Shown here: one piece after another, positions 21,939-32,189 of the stretch
Numbering within the stretch: the stretch's first letter is position 1
How the letters are laid out: every line of letters starts with the position of its first letter
Source of the DNA: Geosiphon pyriformis
Taxonomy: Eukaryota > Glomeromycota > Glomeromycetes > Archaeosporales > Geosiphonaceae
Assembly: GCA_016748015.1 (NCBI GenBank)
Contig: JAAOMT010000571.1
Span: 995,095 to 1,059,094, forward strand
Length of the DNA stretch: 64,000 nt
Reading direction: 5' to 3'
The notes under the pieces: model-generated
Databases searched by the model: none
Told to the model about the DNA's origin: nothing
What the model saw: only the letters and a program-made list of their open reading frames with translations
Position numbers and translations under genes: made by a program

Positions 21939-21942
21939 CTGT

Positions 21943-23150
21943 CTTCCATCTCCGAATTCTTGTTTTTGAAGTGATGTTAATTCTTTGTAGTCTGTGTATA
22001 CTTTAAACTTCTGGCTCAAGTATTCTTTCCATTTCATGACTGCCCAGTATATTGCTAAGTGTTTTTGTTTTGGTGTTCCATAGTTCTTTTTGGCTGGTGT
22101 TAAACCTCTGCTGGCATATGCTATTGGATGTTCTCTGCTGTCTGGTCTTCTCTGAGATAGTACTGCTCCCAATGCTTGGCCAGATGCATTGGTGGTAATG
22201 ATGAATGGTTTGCTGTGATCTGAATAGATTAGTACTGGAGCTTGAATGAGCTTTTTTTTCAGAATATCAAAAGCTTCTTGTTGACTTTCTGTTTATTCAT
22301 ATTTTGTATTCTTGGTTTGCAGTTGGTAGAGTGGCTGCACTATCTTGGAAAAGTTCTTGATAAAATGTCAATAGTAGCTGGCAAATCCCAAAAATGATTT
22401 CAGTTCTGTCATATTAGTCAGCACTGGAAAATTCTTTACTATCTCTATTTTCTCTGAATCTGTTTTGATGCCATCTTTGCTGACTATGTGTCCCAAGAAT
22501 TTTAGTTCTGTCTTGCCAAAGAAGCACTTTGTTGTATTTAATTTTAGTTCTGCTCTTCTTAGTCTTTCGAACACTTGTTGAAAATGATGAAAATGATCAT
22601 CAAATGTTTTTGAGAATACATTGGTGTCATCCAAGTATACAACTACTGATTTCCACAATAAGCCAGTATAAATGATTTCCATTAGTCATTGGAAAGTTGC
22701 TGGGGCATTGGTTAAGCTAAATGGCATTACTTCAAATTCGAAATTCTCTTTCTTTGTGATGAATGCCATTTTCTCTTTGTCAGCTGGATCCATGGCTACT
22801 TGCCAATAACCACTGTTCAGGTCTAATGTTGAAAACCATTTGTTTCCACCGAAAGCATCGAATAATTCTTGGATCCATAGAGTGGGGTAGTTATCTCCAT
22901 AAGTTACTCCATTGAGTTTTCTATAATCTACACAAAAGCGAATTTTCTCATTCTTTTTTTGGATAAGTACCACTGGTGATGACCATGGGCTCATTGATGG
23001 CTGAATTAGCCTGTTGTCAAGCATTCAGTTTATCTGTTGATGGATAATCTCATGGCTAGCTGGTGGTACTCTGTATGTTTTTTGTTTAATTGGCATTGCA
23101 TCCCCAGTCTTAATCTGATGCTGGATGATGTTAGTTTGGCCAAACTTGTT
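21943..23150 (-). pseudogene. RNase H (main part) and reverse transcriptase of copy B
   Basis: Minus-strand continuation of copy B. RNase H: MGAVLSQRRPDSREHPIAYA, GTPKQKHLAIYWAVMKWKEY (21,897-22,172). RT: MEIIYTGLLWKSVVVYLDDT with an intact YLDD (22,368-22,682), then upstream SPVVLIQKKNEKIRFCVDYR, FSTLDLNSGYWQVAMD, VMPFSLTNAPATFQ (22,686-23,024). TGA at 22,683-22,685 (expected Trp or Arg) and TAA/TGA around 22,290 and 23,024 are the main lesions. Most catalytic residues survive. Confidence 0.9.
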
Positions 23151-24464
23151 TTCACTGGCAAAGATGTCATTGAAATTGTTAAGCAACATTTTAAGTTGCA
23201 TATGTTGAAGTAGATCTAAGTTTCCCATGTTTATTTGTTCCAACTGTTCTGGTTGGAGCAAATAACATTTGCTTTGTCCATATATTGTTTGTAATGTGAT
23301 ATCAACATATCTACAAAGCTGTGGAAAGTCTAAAATGGTGCTTAGTGGTTGATTCTCTATTTCAGTGGTCAAATATCTAATGATAGTTCCTTCCAGTATA
23401 TTGACAACATTTCCAGTGTTGTTGTAGATAGGAATTTTGATGTGGTTATAGTTCTTGGCTGGTATGTGGAGATTGATGAGTCCAACTTCTCCTGATTCAC
23501 AAAGACTTGCTTCTGCTTCAAAAATTTGTGCTTGGTCTTTTACCTCCCTCTCTATTGTTATCATGTACTGGTCATATGGTGAAATGGAAATTGCTTGACC
23601 GGTTAAGATAATTTCTCCTTGGCCAACAATTTTTTCTTCTGCCATATTAACTGGTACATCTATTTTACTCATTGATCCAAATCCCTATATTCCTCTTACT
23701 GTTATTCCTAATTTCTTCCTCTTTCCCATTGATACTAACTGAGCTACTCTAACCAGAAACAGAAATATTGTCTGTGTTATCTTTTTGTTGGGCTCTATTA
23801 TATAGGCCTTTTCTGAGTCATTTTGTAGCATAGTGATGATATTTCCTACATATTCTGCATCAATTATTCCTTCTCTTATATTAATCCCTCTTTTTGCTAA
23901 ACTACTTCTAGATGCTAGTTGAACCATTGTTGTTGCTAGAATTTTCAGCGCTATTTTCAAAGCTATTTTCAAATCAATGCAGGTGTGCAAATATGGTTCC
24001 AATTTGATGGCATCTTTTCCTAGATACCTCAAGTCAAATCTGGCATCAGTATCATGCACGCATTCTGGCATAATACTTTCATTATTATCGCTGAACCATT
24101 TCAGCTTTTGTTCTTTGGCGAGGTCAGGAAGTGTGATATATTGTTCATATTTTGAGTCAGAGTTTGAATCTGAGTTGATATTGTTGTCATTGCCATTGCC
24201 ATTTTGAACGGAGCTGGAACTATTATCCTCGTTGTTGTTGTTGTCGGAGTTTGAATTGGGATTGAATGGTGATTCCAACTCTGATGTGCAGCTGCTGATT
24301 GGTTTTTCCTCTTTGGAGATTGTGTAGATCATGCATAGTAGTGGATTGTAAATGAGGTTACAATTGTTACAATATTCAAAGTCACTGAAAATTAAACAAT
24401 GGCGACACAGTCTTGTATTCAACTGTGCTAGCCATTGTTCTTGCTCCTCCCTAGTGAGTGCCAA
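23151..24464 (-). pseudogene. Linker, dUTPase and zinc cluster of copy B
   Basis: Two open pieces, 23,025-23,672 and 23,685-24,464, separated by one stop (TAG near 23,684). From the N-terminus: CX2CX8CX2C cluster RLCRHCLIFSDFEYCNNC (about 24,355-24,410), an Asn/Ser/Asp-rich spacer, then dUTPase motifs ARFDLRYLGKD, ASRSSLAKRGINI, GIIDAEYVGNI, KKITQTIFLFL and RGI-stop-GFGS. The linker (VNMAEEKIVGQGEIILTGQA, INLHIPAKNYNHIKIPIYNN) is also conserved in A, C and D and resembles an extended beta-rich tail rather than a known domain. Confidence 0.88.
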
Positions 24465-25850
24465 GTTTTAATAGTGTTCATGAAACTCTTCTGGTTCCAG
24501 GAAATTTATGACTGGCTCTGCATCTCAGTCAAGCTCAATGGGTTCTGGTGGGTTGTTTTTAATTGTCCTAATTTCTTCTGGCAATGCACCTTCAATTTTG
24601 GCAATTGCCATCTGCCATAATTTATTGTCATCGTGTGGACAACTGTCCAATTGCTGCACAGCTTTTCTTTAGGTGGCTTCTATTGGTGTTTCTTTCTCGA
24701 CCCAATTGCTGATGAGGATTATGTATTGGCAGGAAATGTCGCATGTTCCTCCTCTTCCAGGAATGTTGTTCCACATTCTTTCATTGAGGAGAGTTTCTCC
24801 ACAGGCTAAACATGGTGTATTATCCCATCTTCTTACTCGTTTTAGTCTTTCAAAGTGTTCGACGAGGCATGCACAGCAATAGAACTTGGTTGCTGTCTGA
24901 TATTCTTTGTTATTGCCACAGCATGCGCCCATTGACAACAATTTCTTACTGCAATTGATGCACACTAGTTTGGGTCAGTGATAGGTGAATTGTTGTGGTG
25001 TTGTGTATTGATCAGAGGTATACGGGTTTGTTGGCAGTGGCTCTTCTTCTTTCACTTTTTCTTTTTCTTTGTTGCTTTTTTCCCATTTCCAGCTTGGTGT
25101 CAGTTCCCTTTTATTGTTGTCAGTCCAGGTCAGGTCATCCATTTTTCAGGTAAGTTCCTCTTTTTGCTTTCCCTTGGGGTTGTTGTTCTACAATAGTATT
25201 GGTGTTAGCTTATAATGGTCTTTGTCATTGGTCCAAGTATTGATAGTGGTTCTACAGGTAGGTTCTTTTCCTTGTTTCTCCTTTCCATTGTTATTGTCAT
25301 TCCAGGCAAGTATTGGCAGCAGTTTGTTGTAATTGACATCAGCCCATGATACTTGGTATGCCTCCCAAGTAGGCTTTGGTTTTTTCTCTTCAAGATCGAT
25401 AAGTGGCACTGATGTCATGATGTTTTTAGGTTTAAAATGGCCACATGTTGCTGGTACTTATGTGTGCTGGCCATTTTGGCTGAGCTGGAGCTCCTGTGTG
25501 GTCCAGTCGAGAATGGCATTGTTTTTAGACAACCAATTATTGCTCACTAGTGCTTGGTATTGGGTTGCTTCCATCACCAAGACTTTGATAGAGGTAATAA
25601 TGCCATTAACTTCAATTGGGAAGTCGTCGATTTCACCAATAGGCATTTTCGTGGCACCATCAGCAGTGATGATTCTAGCACTGGCAGTTCGATCAACTTG
25701 GTGATCTAATTAATTCATGAGTTGTCATGTGATGATGCTGCCTGCTGAACCACTGTCAAGAATTAACTTGATGGAGTGGCTATCAACTTTTACATCAGTG
25801 TACATCACTGTGATGAGTTTTTCTTCAAAGATGGCTCCACTAAATAACAG
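24465..25850 (-). pseudogene. Cys-rich module and protease of copy B
   Basis: The Cys-rich module is open at 24,669-24,965: CINCSKKLLSMGACC, KFYCCACLVEHFERLK, NTPCLACGETLLNERMW, GGTCDISCQYIILISNW. Between it and the protease is a charged Lys/Glu/Trp-rich spacer (25,000-25,430). Protease: SIKLILDSGSAGSIIT near 25,735-25,775 with intact DSG, then DDFPIEVNGIITSIKVLVME and QALVSNNWLSKNNAILDW (25,458-25,646). TGA or TAA codons at about 25,735, 25,715 and 25,457 break it. Confidence 0.85.
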
Positions 25851-28190
25851 TACCAGTGTGTTCTCTTTGAGTTTGAAAGGAAAGATAGCTGCTAGAGATT
25901 TGTCATTGGAGATAGTTGCTGGTGGAATCGTATTGGTAAGTAATTGCTGATTGAATTCCGTGTTGTTGAATATGGCGTCTTCTGGGGTAACCAGAAGACT
26001 TAAATAGTGTTGGGAATTTGGGTTTTGGGCATGACTGGTATCCAAATTCCATGGATGTGATCCTGATTGTGGGTTTAATAAACTGGAAACCAGTTGGTGA
26101 ACAACTATCACCAATCTCCAGTTTTGAGTGACTCTGGATTGAGGGTTGCCTGATGTTATTTGAGCTGGGTTCTGGGGTAGTATTTGAATTGGTTGGGGTT
26201 GATAGATGATTTGTGACTGCAGTTGATATATTACTTGCAGCTGCAGTTGATGAATTGGGATTTAATATACTGGTATAGACATTTGATACATTGGCTGCAT
26301 CACTGGCAGATAAATGGGTTGATATTGTTCCTGATTTTGTTGATATCTCGGAGTTTGAAATTGGCAATCAGGGTTTCTATATTGATTTTCCGATTGTGGA
26401 TGGTTATAAGTGTTGTAGTTTGCTCTGATGTGCTCTTGTTTACCACAGTTGTAACAGACATGCATTTCTGGCTGCCACTGCTGATTGGCCGATGTTGAGG
26501 GACGTGCTTGATTTTGGGAATAATTGTAGTTTCCTGGATTGTTGTGTTGTTGAGATGGTTGATAAATTGCACAATTGTCAGCTAAATATCCTTCCAATTT
26601 CTGATTAATTAAATCACTGAATTGTTTCAATTTGAAGTCCAATTCAGATGATCCATTCATCACTAGGTTGATGGCTTGGGTGTGGTTAGCCTCAAGTTCT
26701 ACAGCTTCAAAATCTTTAGCATGTGTGACTGCAGTTGGTAGGTCGGCTGAGTGCATTGGGCGTACCCATTGGAGGATGCTGCTGCACAATCTTCTGATAA
26801 ACTGATTTAAAATTTGTGGTGCTGTGAAGTAGTTAGCTTCAATGGCCTGAATTTGATGCAGATTTTTATGGAAGCGTCTTAGGTAAGTGGTGACTGCTTC
26901 AGTGTCTTCTTGTTTAATGGTGTTGAAGATGTTGGCTAATTTGTTGATGCTATTATTATTGTTGAAATATCTTAGAAACTTGGTTTTGAACTGCTGAAAT
27001 GTCTGTGGTGGGGTGACTAAACTCTGATACCATGCATCTGTAGTATCCTAAAGAAAATAAGGAATTACTTAAAGGACTCTGGCATTGTTCCAATTATTGG
27101 CGACAATTGCTTTGGTGACATCATTTATCCATGTTTGTGCATTGTCTTTATTGCCAGTAAATTTTTCAAGTTTGGCTATAGATGCATATGCCATTTGTTG
27201 CTGTACAGATTGTTGAAGTTGTTGTGGTGGCGGTTGAAATGGCTGTTGGACAGATTGTTGAAGAGGCGGTTAATTTGGTTAATGCGGCTGTTAGATGAGT
27301 TGGTGTATAGGTTTGGCTATTGGATCAATTGGCAGTTGATTGATGATAATATTTAGAGATAAGTTATTCTGATTAATTTGTTTGGGGTTTTGCGGTGTTT
27401 GAATATTCAGAGTTGCGTCTTCCGAATTTTCTAAATTTGGGTTTATTGGGGTTTAAAAATTTGGGGTTTCAAATTCTGAGTTTTCTAAAATCGGGTTTTG
27501 GTAGGTGAATCCTTGATCCTCACTTCCTTTCTCTTCTTTCTCTGATAATTCTCATGGAGTAGTGGCTCCGAAATCTGGTTGGGGTATTGGTAATCAAATT
27601 CCTAATGGCATTGGAGATTGTAATTTAAATCCTTCAAAATATGCACTGTATGGTCCTAGTAAGTCTTCTTTCCATTGTTTGCTTTAGAACTGAAATTTTC
27701 CAAATGTTGATGTCATGTTTGATGTGGATGCATCTATTGATGAAATGTTGATGGTGCTTCTAGGTGTGTAGTGATATGATGGAGCAGTTGGTGATTTTAC
27801 TCTGTGTTTCTTCTAACTAAGTAACTGTATTCTTTTTGGTGTTGCTGCTGGTGTTTGTATTTTTCCTTTATCTTTGTCTGCATAGGTAATGAGAAATTGT
27901 TGTTGCGTGTATCTTTCAATGATTTGATTGATTTTCCTGATGCTTGGGGCGAAACTGTGATTTCTTGGTAAACTGGTGTGTTAAAATAATTCTGTATAGA
28001 AATTTTCTCTTGTTGACTCAATATTAATGGTTCCTCCTAAACAGTCTGTGATTTTATTGTTGATGTAATAGTTGAAGACTGATTCGGCTGGGTAGTGATT
28101 ACTGTTTAATCCTAATTGTTGGCTGTATTGTTGAAACAAGAATTTTGCGAATCCTAAGTGATTGGCTCCTATAATTTCTGATTCTGCCAC
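25851..28190 (-). pseudogene. gag region of copy B
   Basis: N-terminal domain from GTG at 28,190: AESEIIGANHLGFAKFLFQQ (open to 27,981), then frame change and a Pro/Gln/Asn-rich linker; the gag core ATG is at 27,194 (MAYASIAKLEKF-like). The zinc knuckle CYNCGKQEHIRANC lies near 26,425-26,470 within an open stretch 26,262-26,789. A Thr/Ser/Asn-rich region follows before the protease. An in-frame TGA lies 15 codons upstream of the GTG at 28,233-28,235, with no ATG between. Several stops and indels make it non-functional. Confidence 0.85.
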
Positions 28191-28230
28191 ATTTAGATTT
28201 GTGTTGGTGCTGGTTCTCTGTAGGATTATA

Positions 28231-28247
28231 CCTCACAGGAAGCACCA
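28231..28247 (-). other. Putative primer binding site of copy B
   Basis: The minus strand reads TGGTGCTTCCTGTGAGG, two bases inside the 5' LTR end at 28,250. Matches the position in A and C. Confidence 0.65.
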
Positions 28248-28249
28248 AA

Positions 28250-29178
28250 TGTTACAGGTGTTTCTTTGGGGGCTCAAGTGAATAGCAAACCTGTAACTTG
28301 ATGTTTAAGACAATTGGTGATGATGATAATCTAAAGGTATTTTATCTGAAGGTTTTCCAATTGAGTTCTTTATATAATGGACAGAGATTCAATGGTAACA
28401 GTTTATCAGTAGTTTTTTGAAACTGTAGTTTTGTTGATGGCTTTGCTCAGCTTGATGGTTGATGATTCTCCTGGTACGATATCCTCTGTAAGTGTATACC
28501 AGTACTGTTTTCTGATGTCAGTTCCTCCGTAAGTCCTCCAAGAATAAGTATTGTTTAAGCAAGTTTATTCCTTCATAAGTCCTCCAAGAGTAAATATTGT
28601 TTTAAGTAAGTTTTATTCCTTCGCAAGTTCTTTAAGAGTAAATTTTTTAATCAAGTTAGTAGACAATAAAGAAAATAAAGAAAAGATAAAGAGAAAATAA
28701 GAAATAAGCCAAGACAATTTACAAGTTAGTATTCCATCAATAGCCATGATCAAGAACTATTGTTCTAGTATGGTTAAGTATCAGTTACTATCAATATTTT
28801 ATGTTGATAGTGAAAAATAAATTGGATATAATGAATAATTATTTATTTGAGGATTGTGATAACTAAGCTAAGGATTCTTGGTGTTAATTCTGTCTTTTCT
28901 GCTTTTAATATTACTGCTATATATACATATTTGAGATTCTTCAATTTCTCAATTCCTTGTAACAGGAATCCTGGAATTTCTGAAATCCTGCAATTCTTGA
29001 TGAGAGAAATCCTGGAATTCTGGAATTCTGCGATTCCTTGTCAGAGAATTCTGAAATTCCTGGAATCTTGCAATTTCTCTAAGAAGAATCTTGGAATTCC
29101 ATATTTACTATGTCTATATTTGATTGGCTAATATCTACTGACTAATAATACTATATTTCCTATATTCTATGTGTAACA
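28250..29178 (-). repeat. 5' LTR of copy B
   Basis: 929 bp between TGTTACAG (28,250) and GTGTAACA (29,178), reverse orientation. It abuts the remainder of copy A's LTR, which runs in the opposite sense, forming a head-to-head LTR pair. The GGAATTCC-rich block lies at about 28,935-29,100. Confidence 0.92.
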
Positions 29179-29910
29179 CTGGCAAGAAATCACAGAATTT
29201 CAGAATTTCAGAATTCCTTTCATCAGGAATTGCAGAATTCTAGAAATTCCAAGATTCCTGTCACAAGGAATTAAAGAATTGAAGAATCTCAAATATGTAT
29301 ATATAGCAGTAGTGTTAGAAGCAGAAAAAAAGAGAATTGACACCAAGAATCCTTAGCTTAGTTACCACAATTTTCAAATAAATAATTATTCACTATATCA
29401 AATTCATTCTTTACTATTAACACTTTATGTTGATAGTAACTGATACTTAATCATACTGGAACAATAGCTCTTGATTATGGCTATTGACAGGATACTAACA
29501 TTCAAATTGTCTTGGCTTATTTCTTATTTTCTCTTTTATCTTTTCTTTATTTTCTTTGTTGTCTACTAACTTAATTAAAAGATTTACTCTTGGAGAACTT
29601 ACAGAGGAATAAACTTGCTTAAACAATACTTACTCTTGGAGAACTTACAGAGAAATTGACATTAGGAAACAGCACTAGTATATACTTACAGAGAATATCA
29701 TACCAGGAGAATCATCAACCATCAAGCTGAGCAGCAATCGACAAAACTATGGTTTCAGAAAACTACTGATAAACTGTTACCAGTGAATCTCTGTCTATTA
29801 TACAAAGAACTCAATTGGAAAACCTTCAGATTATCATCATCACCAATCGCTTTGAGCACCAAGTTATGGGTTTGTTATTTATTCAACACCCCAAAGAATT
29901 ACCTGTAACA
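29179..29910 (+). repeat. 3' LTR of copy A, second part
   Basis: Resumes the LTR interrupted at 9,056: it starts with CTGG (the right target copy of B) and AAGAAATCACAG, and ends CCTGTAACA at 29,910. Together with 8,919-9,056 it makes a full LTR of about 866 bp. It shares with 1-425 the U5 part, including TTGAGCACCAAGTTATGGG, and lacks a 15-bp segment present at about 325-340. Confidence 0.9.
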
Positions 29911-29921
29911 ACGAGATCACT

Positions 29922-30062
29922 CACATTCTCGAGTAATGTGCTATGATTTCTTGAGTAATGCTCACATTACTAAGCAATGTGCCCTAATTTTCTAATATCA
30001 CTCCACATTGCTGAGCAATGTGTCATAATTTTTGATATTGCTCTATATTGCTGAGCAATGTG
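29922..30062. repeat. Four-unit tandem array of palindromes, period 41 bp
   Basis: Four 19-bp near-palindromes at 29,922-29,940, 29,963-29,981, 30,004-30,022 and 30,044-30,062, with starts 41, 41 and 40 bp apart. The third, CACATTGCTGAGCAATGTG, is a perfect 9-bp inverted repeat around one base; the others differ by one to two bases per arm. Between them is AT-rich spacer. It begins 11 bp after the end of copy A. No coding potential. Confidence 0.85.
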
Positions 30063-30455
30063 CTTATGTGCTAATTACTATTCCCTTATTGGTCTACTAT
30101 TTTCTATATCTGTTTTCTTTATGAATTACACTGAATAATGATTAATTACACATGTTTTTTTACCTATTAATTTAATAAAATTTCAAATATTATGAACATT
30201 GGTTTCTATTGGCAGCATATAGAACAATGCCTTATGATAATCTCTTATATTTTATGTTTTCTTGTTTAAATTGGTTCTAGCAACTTGTACAGCATTTTTT
30301 TCAATCAGGATAAACTATTTTACTGTAACCAATTTAACATAATCAGATTGCTTAAATTCTATTACAGCTTTTTGCCACATTCTTATTAATTATATTTTGA
30401 TTAACTTAATTAATTCAAACTCAAACAGTATAATATACACAGCCTTAGTTAATGT
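30063..30455. other. AT-rich spacer between copies A and C
   Basis: About 390 bp of plain AT-rich sequence without a reading frame of note. The last four bases (ATGT, 30,452-30,455) are the left target duplication of copy C. Confidence 0.6.
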
Positions 30456-31347
30456 TGTTACAGATGATTATTTCTGCTGTTGAATTAAATAACAAACCTG
30501 TAACTTGGTGCTCAAAAGCTACTTCCGTGAATGAGGTTCTGCAAGTGTTGTATCTGAAGATTTTGATGGAGTCCTTTGTATAATGGACAGAGATTCAATA
30601 GAGTCGATAGTAGATGTATCTTTCCAAGAGTTTTCCCAATTTTTTTCTCAGCATGGTGGCCAGATTTAGTCTGGCAGTCATGTCCTTCTGGTAAGCTATC
30701 CGATAATATATAAAATTCTATCTTTATTTCTGGATCTTTTATCAGACTATTCTTGACGTTAATAACTCAGTGCTTAATCTTTTTAATCAATTAGTATACA
30801 ACAACAAAATCAAAGAAAGAAAGATAATAAAATAAAGAAAATAAAAATAAAGAAAATAGAGAAAATAAGCCAAGACAATTTGGTACATTAGTATCTCGTC
30901 AATAGCCATGATTAAGAGCTATTGTTCTAGCATGGTTAAGTATCAATTACTATCAACATGAAGTGTTGATAGTAGAGAATGGGTTGAGATATGGAATAAT
31001 TATTTATTTGATGATTGAGAACTGGAATGTTGCTTAGATTAAATTTAAACTGAGAGGTTTGTCTTTTCAGCTTTTAATCCTATTACTATATATACATAAT
31101 TGAGATTCCTCAATTCCTCAATTCTTTGCAACAGAAATCCTGGGATTCTTGGAATCCTGCAATTTCTGATGAGAGGAATTCTGGAATTCTGGAATCCTGC
31201 AATTCCTCGTTAGAGAATTCTGAAATTTCTGGAATCCTGCAATTTCTCTAAGAGGAATTCTGGAATTCCACATTTACTATGTCTACCTCTGATTGGCTAA
31301 TATCTACTGACTAATAATACTATATTTCTTATATTCTATGAGTAATA
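30456..31347 (-). repeat. 3' LTR of copy C
   Basis: 892 bp from TGTTACAG to GAGTAATA (final C decayed to T). Followed by the reverse complement of a purine tract (31,348-31,360). It contains CTGTAACTTGGTGCTC at about 30,496-30,511, an inverted near-copy of the LTR/primer-site junction. It diverges from A/B LTRs in the first third (different sequence between about 30,530 and 30,880). Confidence 0.92.
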
Positions 31348-31360
31348 TTATCCTCTTCTT

Positions 31361-32189
31361 TTAATATTGAGCTCCATCGAAATCTAATTTTTTTAATTCT
31401 CCTTCTTGAATTATTTCTTGAACTTTTTTTTCAAGTATTACTTGTGTTATTTTATTTTGTAGTTCTTCAAATTGGGTGTTGATCATTTTTCCAATTGATT
31501 ACTCGTAACTGTATCTATTGCTGTGTTGAGTAAAATTTCTGGTTAGTCTTGAAATCCCATATATAGCCAGTAAATGGCTCAAGTTTGTGTGATTAGATTG
31601 TTCTTTCCCACAAATTGTTCTAGTTGTCCCAATATTGTGGTGTCAAATAACCATTTTGTTTTGTCGGTGTACAAGTTCTGGATATTTACATGTTGTCCCA
31701 AGTAAAAATAACAATAGTTTTTTGGAAATTGTTGTATCTACCAAGTCCAAGTTTCTCTGGTAAGTTCTTGGCGTAATCTGACTATTTGTTGTTCTTTCAA
31801 GGTCAATTTTATCTTGGTCATGATCTTGTCAACCACATTTTCAAGTCTTTTCTGTGCTTTGTTTTGTGGTATCTTTGCCATATTTTTGTAACGAATAGTT
31901 TGTTGATTGATGGTAATTTCCATCTTCTGGTGTTGGATTAATTAAAAAATTTGTTGGGTTAGTGAATGGATATTGTCCATAATCTCTATTTTTCTGATTT
32001 CTTCTGTTGCATCAACCATGTTCTTATATATTTTTTTGTTAATCAATTGGATGTGTTGTTGTTAATGATAATGATTGGTTCCAGATCTCGTGGAATCTCA
32101 TCTGGTTGGACCAGTATTCTCTGTACTCCTAATTGTGAAATATTACTGGTGGATGATGATGCTATATAGTGGTATAGTTTCAGTCGATC
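31361..32189 (-). pseudogene. C-terminal extension after integrase, copy C
   Basis: Minus-strand frame: MEITINQQTIRYKNMAKI (31,738-31,923), NVVDKIMTKIKLTLKEQQ, FPKNYCYFYLGQHVNIQN-like, TKWLFDTTIL, and a charged tail ending LDFDGAQY and TAA at 31,361-31,363. Homologous to 8,091-8,905 and 9,999-10,829. No recognised fold. Conservation of the last seven residues right at the polypurine tract in all copies argues it is translated in active relatives. Confidence 0.75.

Larger units (their letters stand above)
9057..29178 (-). mobile_element. LTR retrotransposon copy B (family 1), interrupted by copy D
   Basis: A minus-strand family 1 element. Its 5' LTR is 28,250-29,178 and its 3' LTR 9,057-9,985; internal sequence is split by copy D at 12,227-21,942. 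Removing D rejoins the RNase H region exactly as in copy C at about 33,590-33,605. B lies inside the 3' LTR of A. Flanking tetramers are CCAG (9,053-9,056) and CTGG (29,179-29,182), explicable as a duplicated CCGG that mutated differently on each side. The element length without D is about 10.4 kb. Confidence 0.9.
1..29910 (+). mobile_element. LTR retrotransposon copy A (family 1), interrupted by copy B
   Basis: A family 1 Ty3/gypsy-like element on the plus strand. The window begins inside its 5' LTR. Internal sequence runs 426-8,918, and its 3' LTR starts at 8,919 with TGTTAC but is cut at 9,056 by copy B; the rest of that LTR resumes after 29,178 and ends GTAACA at 29,910. The two pieces abut exactly where they should when compared with intact family 1 LTRs. 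The coding sequence is the most decayed of the set: frequent in-frame TAG/TGA/TAA codons and frameshifts, so it is non-autonomous today. Its own target duplication cannot be tested because the left end lies outside the window. Confidence 0.9.

Noticed and set aside
29922-30062. CRISPR array
   Set aside because: Repeats are palindromic and regularly spaced, but there are only four, the spacers are similar AT-rich sequence, and the host is a eukaryote.
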